A DNA stretch of 64,000 nt from Brachypodium distachyon (Eukaryota > Streptophyta > Magnoliopsida > Poales > Poaceae): contig NC_016134.3 of assembly GCF_000005505.3 (NCBI RefSeq), positions 26,611,584-26,675,583 on the forward strand, read 5' to 3'. Below, in pieces: positions 24,101 through 33,830 of this stretch. Numbering within the stretch: the first letter of the stretch is position 1; each line of letters starts with the position of its first letter. Under the pieces are notes generated by a model. That model saw nothing but the letters and a program-made list of their open reading frames with translations. It was not told the origin of the DNA and ran no database searches. Made by a program: the position numbers and the translations under genes.

Positions 24101-24698
24101 GGGATAGTTTATTCATGCAATAAACCCATTTTATATATAAACCCTATTGGTTTGAAGATCCAAGGTTCAAATGGGTGTAAACCCTAGGGTTTAAATTGAA
24201 ACAAAGTCTTTTAAAGCCCTTTTGAGATTCAAATTTGAATTCACACATGGAATTGTGGCATGATGCTCATGGAAGCAATGCACATGTAAAAGTTCTGAAA
24301 TTTTGGGATGTTACAATTTGGCTATGCAGAAACGACATTATTTTTAATCATAATCGACAATCTCCATCTCTTATGCAGGTTATCTTCCAACGTACTCATT
24401 GGCTCTTTTCCTGAGCATTACTGCAACGGGAAGTGGACAGGCCTATGGTTATGGCTACGTGTACTCATGTGGTGCGAGTTCTCAAGGAGGTTTTACCCAC
24501 AATGGGTGGCAGCGTAATCTGCGACTGCAAGCTCCATAGTGTTTTCTTGTCGGTTGTATTAAGTTTCTTTAATTTTCCTTATCGTACCGATTTGTTGAGC
24601 CGTGTGCATCTTGTTATTTAGAGGCTGGGTGCGAACTTGCTTGATGTATCTTCTTGATGCGACTTTTAAGTTCAATAAAAGTTCCCTTTATGGAAAAA
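21150..24698 (+). mobile_element. L1-type LINE 3' fragment, split by LTR copy A2
   Basis: With the LTR and one ATTTG copy removed, one frame reads KILVGATMFC, a stop, then SIWLCRNDIIFN across the junction. It continues, after frame changes, with QVIFQRTHWL, DRP...VLKEVLPTMGGS. This is the conserved tail of grass L1 reverse-transcriptase proteins. AATAAAAGTTCCC and an A-run follow (about 24675-24698), a typical L1 3' end. The 5' boundary (about 21150) is approximate; the fragment is heavily 5'-truncated. Confidence 0.7.
21210..24315 (-). mobile_element. Solo LTR, family A copy 2
   Basis: It runs from TGAAGCGATCC at 21210 to GGGATGTTACA at 24315 (3106 bp; reversed, TGTAACATCC...GATCGCTTCA). 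It is flanked by the direct 5-bp duplication ATTTG (21205-21209 and 24316-24320). No internal retrotransposon sequence accompanies it, so it is a genuine solo LTR produced by LTR-LTR recombination. It contains a TATA box (CTATAAAGC on the - strand, about 23645-23653), a GC-rich leader, a donor-like CG/GTGAG (GT at 23338-23339) and the cysteine-rich segment (22589-22651). Confidence 0.95.
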
Positions 24699-24926
24699 AA
24701 GAGGAGAGGACATGCAAAGCAATGATGCCGGAATTTCATTTCAGCGACATAGTTTGACAGAACTCATTTCACAATCTGCATTTCAGCATATCACCATCTA
24801 AAAAATACTCAATCGGACAAATTTTGGACGAATTTGCATTTCTCCATATAGTTTGCATACAATTCCAATCTAAATACGCCATAATAGGTAGACAATGACA
24901 GATTTCCAAAATCAACAAAACCTAAC

Positions 24927-25280
24927 CTACTTCTCATCGTCCGCGAGCATGATCCCCTCTGCCTTCTCCTTCATCTCCACCTTCTCCTTCTCTGCCTCTG
25001 CCGCCTCGCGAGCTTCGCGTTCCTTCATCTCCAGGAACCTCAGGAGAGCATCAGCGCGCGCGTTCAACTCCCTAATGTCGCGTGCTGCCTGCCTGCTAGA
25101 CGGGCCGCCGTTGTCGAGGTCGGTTAATGGCCCGTCGACGCGGTTGGAGTGGTACAAATTGGGGTTTACGGGCCTGTCGCGCAGTTCTACAGCCCTAGCA
25201 AGCCACCCTTCCGTCGTGGAGCCTGAGGACATGGCCCCACAATCGCGCCCCGTGGAACCGGACGATGGCGGCAGGTTCAT
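24927..25280 (-). CDS. Small hypothetical protein with C-terminal coiled coil (117 aa)
   Basis: A single uninterrupted frame starts at ATG 25280 and ends at 24927. The first half is Ser/Gly/Asn-rich and polar (WLARAVELRDRPVNPNLYH near residue 26). From about residue 65 it becomes an amphipathic helix with LNARADALLRFLEMKERE and a run of Glu, Lys and Ala repeats to the end (EGIMLADDEK), predicted as coiled coil. No signal peptide or membrane segment is visible. The Lys/Glu-rich tail recalls the C-terminal region of NAM-associated or SANT-like plant proteins, but the match is generic. A good TATA box 120 bp upstream, and its being the only intact frame here, argue that it is real. The function is unknown. 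It could be a truncated relative of a larger gene. Confidence 0.6.
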   Translation of the reverse strand: MNLPPSSGSTGRDCGAMSSGSTTEGWLARAVELRDRPVNPNLYHSNRVDGPLTDLDNGGPSSRQAARDIRELNARADALLRFLEMKEREAREAAEAEKEKVEMKEKAEGIMLADDEK

Positions 25281-25400
25281 GGCGATGGAGAGGGGGTGAG
25301 GGTGGTTGCGGGGGCGGACGTGGTTTTGCGGATGGAGAGGTGGAGTGCGAGGACAACGGCGGATGCAGGAGGAGAGATGGGAATCGCTTTAGGGTTCGTC

Positions 25401-25408
25401 CTTTTATA
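25401..25408 (-). promoter_or_regulatory. TATA box of the 24927-25280 gene
   Basis: On the - strand CTATAAAAGG lies about 120 bp upstream of the ATG at 25280. The start of transcription would be near 25375, leaving a leader of about 95 nt. Confidence 0.6.
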
Positions 25409-25462
25409 GGGTCGCTGGAGAAGAAGGGGGCGGCGGAAAAGGACTGGGGATACGATGAAGTT

Positions 25463-25535
25463 GGCCCCACCTGTCAGGGTTATTTAGTGCTACCCATGCC
25501 TACTGGATAAGTTGTGGGCCCCACCTGTCAGGGTT
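25463..25535. promoter_or_regulatory. Duplicated GGCCCCACCTGTCAGGGTT motif upstream of the small gene
   Basis: The same 19-mer occurs at 25463-25481 and 25517-25535, 54 bp apart. A shorter GCGCCCCACC lies at about 25570. GGCCCCAC fits class I TCP-factor sites (GGNCCCAC). They lie 60-165 bp upstream of the TATA box. A regulatory role is inferred. Confidence 0.45.
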
Positions 25536-25539
25536 TTCT

Positions 25540-26290
25540 TTTTTTTCATTGCTGATAAGGATAAGTTGTGCGCCCCACCAACATAAGCAAACTCACGGTG
25601 GCTAAGGACAACTAACGGCCCACCATCAATTTCTCCTTTCACATCCAGGTCCAAAAAATGCCTCGCACATATTGTCGCGCGAAACAACGTGGTCTGGGTC
25701 CATTCACAGCGAAAGGTGGCTCCTCACGGCGGATTCACTTGAAAGGTGTCGGTCAGGAGCTATTTTGCCGATAAACGTATACCCCCAAAATTTAGAGTAG
25801 ACACTTTCCTCTTTTGGTAACTTTCTATTTTTGCTTTTTTTAATTTTGTTATCTTTTATTCCTAAAACCTTCCAGCATATTTCATTCTTAAAACTGATCA
25901 TTTGAAAAAAAAATTGATAACCATTGCTCTCAAATCAAAGATTTTACATTTCTTCCCTTGTATTTTTGTACAAGTATCTACTGTACTTTCTCTACTGCGT
26001 TTCTGCATTGGTTTTACGGTACGATTTTTACAGCATTTCTGTATTTTCTTTACTTCTTATGGTGTTTCTACACTACACATATTCTGTTCTCCTACTACAA
26101 ATATTGTATTGTGCTTCTATATTGGTTTCTACTACGCATTTTCTGTTGTTCTACGCTGGTTTTTGTTGCATTTACTACTCCTTTTCCATATTGGCTTCCG
26201 CTGCAATTTTTTGTGGTACCACATTTTCTTTAGCATAATACCCCACCTTATTAACTCATAGGAAATGTCGGTATACAGGCGATATCAGAG
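25540..26290. other. AT- and pyrimidine-rich intergenic stretch
   Basis: From about 25800 the + strand is strongly T/C-rich. Between 25970 and 26230, degenerate words such as TTTCTAC, CTGCGTTTCTGCATT, GGTTTCTACTACG and TTTGTTGCATTTACTAC recur at irregular spacing, like the decay of an old short tandem repeat. The long frames on this strand reflect that composition. No gene is supported. Confidence 0.5.
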
Positions 26291-26299
26291 GTATCAAGG

Positions 26300-27080
26300 A
26301 GTCACAGGCGGCGCCGTGCAGAGAGAGTAGAAGCCGCTTTTGAGAGGTTATAGGTGTTTGAATCTCTCTTCTCGTGGCCTAAGTGGACGCCAGCAAAAAG
26401 TTTCCCCCTCGATCTCCTGGAATTCTCTTGCAATGGTACTGTCAGAGCATAAACTAACTTGGAAGTTCTTCACAACAGACAGGCAATCAGAGGCAACCTG
26501 AACTAAAGTTTCACCTAGGTAACCGGCCAAGGACAAAGCTTCACAGCAAGCTATAGCTTCAAGAACTTCTGGCAAGCTAGTACCAACATAGGTCACGGAT
26601 GACGATCCCAATAAGCTCCCTGATCATCCCGACAGACGACAGCCACCGCACCTGAAGTCCCAGAGCGAGATAAACCAGTATCTACATTGATCTTTACTCG
26701 CCATGGATCAGGACTCCAGGACGGATCCATCTAGAGGTAGACACAGGCCGAGGCGCCTGCGGGGCTGTACCTTGTTTCTTCGCCATGGGGATTTGAAGAT
26801 CAACCAAGAACCTCTGTATGAAGCCTATGGTGGACAAGGGACTCTGAAACGCATCATCATGAATCGCCCAACGGCGCGCCCACAAAATAGCCCACGGTGT
26901 GACAAGAATTTTTGTCAGGTCTTCATGCTTGCAGGATTCGAACAGCGTCGCCAACCACAGTCTAGCATCAGGAGAGGTGCTACCGATCACACGTTCCACC
27001 AGCTCATCATCGATCAACGACCATACTCACCGCGACATGGAACAGTGGAGAAGGGCATAGCGCCAGTCATCGTCGGCAGC
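26300..27080 (-). pseudogene. Fragment of a non-LTR retroelement C-terminus with RNase H-like domain
   Basis: On the - strand the frame 27017-26694 (extendable to about 27080 as WRYALLHCSMSRCVWSL) reads DARLWLATLFESCKHEDL and WAILWARRWAIHDDAFQSPL, the usual region after the zf-RVT domain in grass LINEs. It is followed at 26611-26348 by EVLEAIACCEALSLAGYLGE and ASDCLSVVKNF, the RVT_3-type RNase H fold with its catalytic Glu and Asp. Stops separate the parts. It is a truncated, inactive copy lying head-to-head with the LINE that starts just after it. Confidence 0.8.
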
Positions 27081-27702
27081 TTTGTATCGACGCTCTCGCT
27101 TTCTCGCCATCTCGTCTCGTTCCCCATTGGAAGGTGGCCTACTCCGCTGCCCTATCCTCATCACGGCTCCGTATCCTTCATGGATCTCTGGAGTATCATG
27201 CGGCGGCGGGTGTGCTCCTTCTGCGGGATGCTCCCGGCCAAATCATCGATCGTCTTTGACAGCCTGATTTTGTGTTCGCCGGTCAGTCGGTGGCGTTTCC
27301 CTGCTTCGTGGTACACGGTAGGCCGGCATGGGCGGATTCCACGTCATCGCAGCAGGTCGCTTTTGAGGTGCTCGTGTTGGGTGCGGTTCCACCATGTTCC
27401 AGTGCGCGGGGTGTGCTTGGTGCGGGTCCAGCTCTTGCGCGACGCGTGGACGCTCCCTCCACCACTCGTTCCCGCATCAATGGCGGGATGGTAGCTGCCA
27501 GGCGGGACCCGGCGGAAACGACAAGGAGGATCGAGGGGTCTTCACCGGGTGAGTCGGACTTGGACTCTTGCTTCGCTCATCTTTGGTCCAGATCTAGGGT
27601 TTCTCCTCCTCCGTCTCCCATAGACGATTCGTTCGGTTGGTGGCCTGCAAGGTTGCCGGCGACCCGTGATCCTTCACGCACGTGGTGCGGGATCCAGCCC
27701 CG

Positions 27703-30618
27703 ATGGCGGATCAGAGCGCCCGTTTCAACCGAGGCCATCGCCTTGATGGTTTTGGGGCGGGGCGGCAAGGGCGTGGAGCGGGGCAGCAAGATCGGGGCCG
27801 CGCGAGGCCCAATGTGTGGCAACACAATTCTCCCGAGCAGCAGCAGTCGTCGTCGACTTCTGGAGGGGCGACGGCTGTCGGGCGCTGGGAGGCGGCTGCG
27901 ACAACTCAAGGTGCGCGAGATGGGGTGCGGTCTGGTATGCAGCCAGAACGCTGGGCGGTGGCGGCGATGGGTGGCCAGGACACGTGTGTTGGTCAAGGAG
28001 GCCGTCCTGAGGAGAATCGCAATGTTCCCGGTAACATCGATCCTTGCCTTCACTGCAGATCTACTGCTCATCTTTCTGCGAGATGTCGTACTCTTGTGTG
28101 CGAGCGTTGTGATCGCTCTGGTCATTTTCAAGCTTCTTGCCTTGTTATTCTTCCTTGGGAGTGTATGGCCTAGATGTGTGCTTTCCAGTCTAAGGGTCAG
28201 GGTTTATTCTATATGCATGTTTTTGTTCTACTAAACAATTGAAGGATCGCTCAAGTAGTGTGGTTGCTTCTGTGATTTCGAGGAAGGCCTCTTGTCAGGA
28301 GATTGAATCTGAGTTTACTAATTTCTTTGCTTCGGGATGGCGGTGTACTGCTCATCAGATTGGAGTATGTGATGAGCTTTCCTAATGCTCGTGAGGTAGA
28401 AAAAGCTTGCTATCAAGATCAGTTCAGGATGCATGGATGCATGTACTGCTACTTTGTGTCTCTCTCCATGGACTGCTTCTGTTGGATCAAAAAGTTGATC
28501 TTAACATTGCTTGGGTGCGTGTGTCCAATATCCCAACTGATAAAAGAACTGAAAGAAATGATGCGTTTACTACCTCTTTGGTTGGTGTTTCCCTTGAGAT
28601 TGATCTATCAACTTTACATAAGCCTGACTTTGTTAGAGTGTTGTTGGGTTGTCGTGACAGGACCCAACTATGGGTCCATCTCCTAGCAAACGCCCTCGTG
28701 TGGAGTATCAGTCACTACCTACTGAGCAACACTCTTTTGCTGCTGGGGCTAGGGGTGGTAATGCTGGCAAATATGCTTCTAGAGGGGTTCATGATTTCTC
28801 TACTCCTGCTGAATCTGTTGAGCATATGGGGATTGTGGTGAGTGAGGACAATGAGCAGAATATGGAGCATATTCAGCAAGTGGTGCCTAAACATATGATT
28901 GATGTGTGTCTCCAACTGTCGGTCCTATGTTTTCTCCTATTGATGGTCAGGAGGGCAATGATGAGGTCAGTAATCCATCTGATGACATTTCTGAGGAGGA
29001 TAATGAACTCTTCATCGACAAGTTGGCAAGGGAGGGTGATAAGAGTAACGGGAAATTGGCCAGGGGACACCGTTATTTTGTGGCATTTGCCCAAACACAC
29101 CGTCCGATTGTGGATTTGCTGGGTACCATTACAATTATGTGGCCATTTGTTGAAACACATCGCCGGTCAAAAAACGGAAAGTTGATTCATCAGCAACTTG
29201 ATCGGGACCCTCGATGATTATGATCTAACTTCCTTTGAGACAAACTGAGACACTAGAAACAGTTGTCAACAGAAAATCCTTCAACAATATTCAAAATATA
29301 TACTTCTCAATGTATCTAGCTTTCGAAGGGAAAAGACAGATATACCTACCAACATAAAGTAAAAGCAAACAAGAATCACATGACCGTTCCTGCGTAATTC
29401 GATGCACATGGAGTACGGAATTAAGCAAAAACAGAGCAATTAAAAATTCGTTGATTATACTTTCAAAAAAAATCAATGAGTATGATCCATGTAGTAGTAC
29501 GTAGTCACACAACACAGCACAAGCCTAAACCGTTCAACAATGTCTTCGCAACACCGAATAGCAGAACTATAGTGAAACAACACGGGAGAGAAAACTAATT
29601 ATTAGAGAAGGGGTAAGATGATGCAACACACAGAAAAAGTCAAGTTTCCGTTTTTGGACCCAGCAGTGTGTTTCAGCAAATGGCCACAAAATTGTAATGA
29701 TACCCAGCAAATCCATATTGAGTGATGTGTTTGGGCAAAGGCCACAAAATAACGATGTCCAGTGGCCAATTTCCCCTAAGGGTAAATGGCTTGTTTCTTG
29801 TGCTCCTTCTTTTGCTCCTGCTACTCCAACTTGTTCTTCTCTGGTGGTTTCCGCTAAACTATTTAGTAACTTCAATGGTCCCCTATACTCGATTTCTCCT
29901 GGTATTCCTTCGTTGTTGATGGATACTATTGCCCCTCATATTGTAGAACTAAATGATCCTCAAGCTGTTGCTCTCTCTGAAATACATGAGTATGTGGTTC
30001 ACTCTCCCTCTGGTGATCTGTTGGAGGGACCTGAGGTGGATCAGCATGTACTGTTTGATTATGTTAATCCTGTTGATCCTACTCCTTTGAGTTTGGGCCC
30101 AGGTTTAGTCAGAGATTATTGCAACAGGGTGCTTTGGGAGATATGCTGGAGAAGGCTACTTCTATGTCCATAAAGAGGAATCTTGAAGGTAATATTTCAC
30201 CCTGTTCTCTTCCTATTTCCAGTTCTGTGTCAAATTCTTTTGCTGCTCTAGAACATAATGAGCTGGTGTGTAGAATTTCTGGCATGGGGGTGGCTTTTCC
30301 TGACAATAATTTCTCTTCTATCCACCTTATTAAAGAATTGGAAATTTCAAGGCAAAACCTCATTCAAAAACTTAAGGCATTAGACTCTCAGTTGCACATT
30401 GTTACTCAGAATGGTGATTCTACACCTTTGTCTTTGGATTGGTTGTCTGATGGGGAAGATGAGGAACCTAACTTTGTGTTGGTTCAACCCAAGAAAAAAA
30501 GATCTCCTAAGGTTAAAATAGCTCCTCTGGGATTGAGACCTGTGACTAGCAGTCAGAAAAAAGCTGCCTCTACATCTGGTAGGTGCCCTGTACCCCCAGT
30601 ACTACTAGAAGGAAGAGG
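27703..30618 (+). pseudogene. LINE ORF1 (two CCHC knuckles and nucleic-acid-binding domain), broken
   Basis: From ATG 27703 (MADQSARFNRGHRLDGFG) the frame gives a Gly/Arg/Gln-rich start and two adjacent CX2CX4HX4C knuckles, CLHCRSTAHLSARC and CERCDRSGHFQASC (about 28050-28130), followed by LPWECM. After frame shifts, the LINE ORF1 core is seen as WVRVSNIPTDKRTERNDAF, VGVSLEIDLSTLHKPDFVR and LLGCRD near 28515-28660. The acidic C-terminal half continues on both sides of the MITE to about 30610. The protein would bind LINE RNA. Multiple shifts and stops show decay. Confidence 0.8.
29049..29776. mobile_element. PIF/Harbinger (Tourist)-like MITE, 728 bp
   Basis: The left and right ends are inverted copies over roughly 130 bp (start GGGAAATTGGCCAGGGGACA at 29050; mirrored end at about 29650-29775). 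TAA flanks both sides (29046-29048 and 29777-29779), the usual 3-bp Harbinger duplication. The middle is AT-rich with no transposase. It interrupts the acidic half of LINE ORF1. Confidence 0.8.
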
Positions 30619-31112
30619 TGACGAAGGGGTGACTTCGACAATGTCCATATTGATGGACTTGTATCTTGGAAAGGTTTCGAGTGTGTGTGTTGGCGAACTC
30701 GTCGGCTAACAAGGACACAGGGAACACGATTTACCCAGGCTAAGGGCCCTCGATGAGGTAATACCCCTACGTCCCGCTTGTCTGATCTGTATTGAAGAGT
30801 CGATTGTAATGGGGTGACACGGAGGCTAGATGCACAGATTCGATCTGGCGAGTGCGTCTAGGCAACTTCTATCTAAGTTGGGGTGTCCTCTTGGCTCCCC
30901 CTACTGGTCATTTATATATACAGCAATCCAGATCTAAGGTAGAGTCCAAATCGATTACAATGAAGAAATATACTATAATTAATCTTTCTTATCTTGAGTC
31001 ACAAAATTTGGCATGTAGACTCATGGAGTCATAGTAGGCTTCGTTGCGGGCCCCCAGCTGGGCTGTAGCGGGTATACTCGAGTCGAGTACGTGGTTAGTC
31101 ATAACCACGTCA
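30619..31112 (-). repeat. 3' LTR of the gag-only gypsy element
   Basis: It reads TGACGAAGGGGTGAC...AACCACGTCA and matches 37653-38144. A TATA-rich site (TATATATAAATGACC on the - strand, about 30909-30923) is the probable LTR promoter. Confidence 0.9.
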
Positions 31113-31574
31113 GTAGCCCCCAAGTGCCTAGTTGAGTCGAAGACTTGAGTAGGGACTTTCCCCGTAAAGAATGAACTCACTTTGCTGTTGAGCCAGTTGC
31201 ATAGTGTTGCAAACTTGGTATTTCATCAAGTTGGACTTCGAATGAGAAGTATTTCGACTCGGAAAATGTCCGAGCCGATATTTTAGTGTTCGACTGTTTA
31301 GTAACAGTTTCACAATATGATTCTGATAGCAAGTCAAATCAAATGCAATGAGAAGGGGTCATAGGAATTTACGCTTAACGTGCCCGGATACTCGAGAAGT
31401 CGAGTCCAGTTAATTGCTCTAGGGCAAATGCAACACTAGCTTTCATCAGCATTTGAGTCCCCGGGCTCGAACCTGGCAACTGGCGTATTTCGACTTAGCC
31501 TGCTAGGGTCTTATATAGTCAAATTTGAGTTTTTATGTACTCGACTCATTCATCAAGATTGTATGTACTGGAAA

Positions 31575-32080
31575 TGCGCAGCTGGTACGTTTCCTGGCCC
31601 TATAGGAAGCCTACGGGTCTTATCTTCATGTGATGAACATGGTTGTAGGGAGCGACCCTTAAGTGAGAATTATTACTGGAGGGATGCAGTCGATGCATAT
31701 CCAGGCCTAATTTTTAGGCTTACCTTCATACAATGAGTATGCATTCGACTGTAATAACGTAGCTGGTACGATTCCAGGCCCGATAAAATAAACTTTCGGG
31801 TCTTATCTTCATGCAATGAGAATGGTTTTACTGAAATAACGCAGTTGGTGCGATTTCAGGCTCGATGGAATGATCCATGAGACTTATCTCCATGCAATGA
31901 GCACAGGTTAACTAGAGCGACGCAGCTAGTGCAGCTCCAGGCTCTGTGGATGAAATCCACGAGGCTTATTGTTATGCGAATGAGCACAAACAACTGAGAT
32001 GACGCAGCTGGTGCGACTCAATTGTGTCGACTGTATGAAATCGACTGTTTTATATCAGGATCGTTGTCATGATTTTACTA
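31575..32080. repeat. Imperfect tandem repeat, unit about 82 bp
   Basis: Anchors ACGYAGYTGGTRCG occur at 31757, 31839, 31920 and 32002, spaced 81-82 bp. Two older, unequal units start near 31575 and 31684. Each unit also holds CAGGCYC and TTATCTTCATGCAATGAG. The array lies between gag and the 3' LTR, where pol would be expected. Confidence 0.8.
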
Positions 32081-32150
32081 GTGTAAGTAAAAAATAAACA
32101 ATACCTGACTGTATGAAGTCTTTAACCAATACAAACCAACAGTTGGTTAT

Positions 32151-33830
32151 TTAGCGAATCAAATGAGAGTCCTTGTATTCAAAATCGAAACTCAAGGCGA
32201 GTCTCAACATTTTTATGATAAACTCCATCATCCTGTATGAAAGATAGTTTCGAGTCATGATATTCGAGTCAAACTTCGTCATTGATGGCGCGTTGACTCC
32301 TTCATTGGGGTACGGATGCGACCCAGGTAGCTGCGAGAAGCCAGCGCTGACTGCCAACTGCTGTGTCCTAGCAAACTCAGCCTGTAGCTCCTTGAAACGC
32401 CGGCACTCAGCTAGAGGGTGACTTGGCTTGATGTTGCCTTGTTCATCCCTATATACGTGAAACGGGCAAGGAGAAGCCAACTGTTGAGAGAGGGTAGGTT
32501 GGTTCCATTTTCTCTGCCATTGTTGCTTGCGCTTGTCACCACCTCAAAAACCTCCACCGTGATTCCCGTTCTCCCGAGAACCAAAATCTGAAGGGGAGGC
32601 GGCTGCGATGAAATCAGGTGGATGTGACTTCAAACACTCGTTTTTTGCGCTTGCTCCTACGATCATGACCAGGATCGCCCTCTTCCTCTGGGGACCGGTG
32701 GCGTTCATTGTGAACTAAGTTTTCACCGTCGGCCCATCGATTGGCGATTTCCATCAGGTAGCTAATGGTTGCGGGCCGGACACGACCCAATTCCTCCTTG
32801 AGCTCGACTCGTCGGAGTCCTCGTTTGAAGGCGTCTGTGGCGCTCTCATCGGACACTTCCTCAGAAGCATGTTTGGTGTTGGTCCAGCGCTAGATGTAAG
32901 AACGGATGGATTCTCCCTCTTTTTGAATGCAAGCCCGGAGCTGCTCGAGGGAGACAGTCGTTTGTACGTGGACCTGAAGTTGCGAGTGAACGCTTGGACG
33001 AGTTCATCCCACGAGTCGATGTCGTCTCGTGGTAAGCCGGTTAGCCAAGTGCGTGCAGGGCCTCTGAGCTGTAACTGCAGGTATTGCATGGCGGTAGTAC
33101 GAGAACCGCCTTGGCAGCAAATCCCAGTGAGGTAGTCTTCCAACCAAGTTTTTGGCTCTTGAGTGCCATCATACTTGACTAGGTCAGTCGGCGGTTTGAA
33201 GTTCCTGGGCATCCTAGCTTGGCGAATGTGACGGCTGAAGCAAGGCGCTCCGCATGTTTCGGCCTCGTGATCAGAGTCCGACGAGCGGTCGCGATACCTA
33301 TCTCGCCGGTCGTGGTTTGTGATCCGGGGGGGACCCTATGTCTCCCTTTGGTGCGAGTCGCGCTCCCTGCGGCCTCGAGGAGGCGAGTCGTGGTCATGCT
33401 GGATTTCGCCTTCACGACGGGATGGAGTCCTGTCCCGTGGCGGCCTTCGGTTGTTGAAATCTTGACTGATACAAGAAGCCCCTGCCCTATTCAATCCTTC
33501 CAAAATCTGCTTGTGAAGCCGCGAGCGGGGATCATTGTCGGGTGGCTGGATTGTTTGTAGGTAGGTATTGACTGCAAGCAAGGCAGCCTCCGGGGTTTCT
33601 GGTATCATATCGCCATGGCCGTCGACTGACATGAAGCTTGGAGCCAAGTTTCAGGTCATGTGGTCACGACACGAGACGTTTTGTCTGGAGAGAGCTCTAG
33701 GAGGGGTGCCCCCATGAGAATCGTTGGGTGATCCCGGGCGAGTTCTTTTGTGTGCCTGGATATCTTCATACAGTTTCTTCAATCTCTCAGCTTCAATTTT
33801 TTGCTTTTTGATGAAATCATCTTTCTCTCT
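32151..33830 (-). pseudogene. Gag of the non-autonomous gypsy element, main part
   Basis: On the - strand the frames read, from upstream: a basic RD/RG-rich linker (33647-33179, with SRLHKQILEGLNRAGASC); the capsid core PRNFKPPTDLVKYDGTQEPK, TAMQYLQLQLRGPARTWL and DSWDELVQAFTRNF (33212-32990); ATISYLMEIANRWADGE near 32770; and a C-terminal block PSHPLAECRRFKELQAEF near 32420. Stops at about 33650, 33330 and 32480 and frame shifts break it. The N-terminal part continues across the solo LTR at 36867-37279. Confidence 0.85.

Noticed and set aside
27272..28234. 320-aa open frame on the + strand
   Set aside because: It overlaps the ORF1 frame that carries two zinc knuckles; its composition is that of an out-of-frame shadow.
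31575..32080. CRISPR-like array
   Set aside because: The units are contiguous and imperfect (82 bp) without alternating spacers, and the genome is that of a plant.
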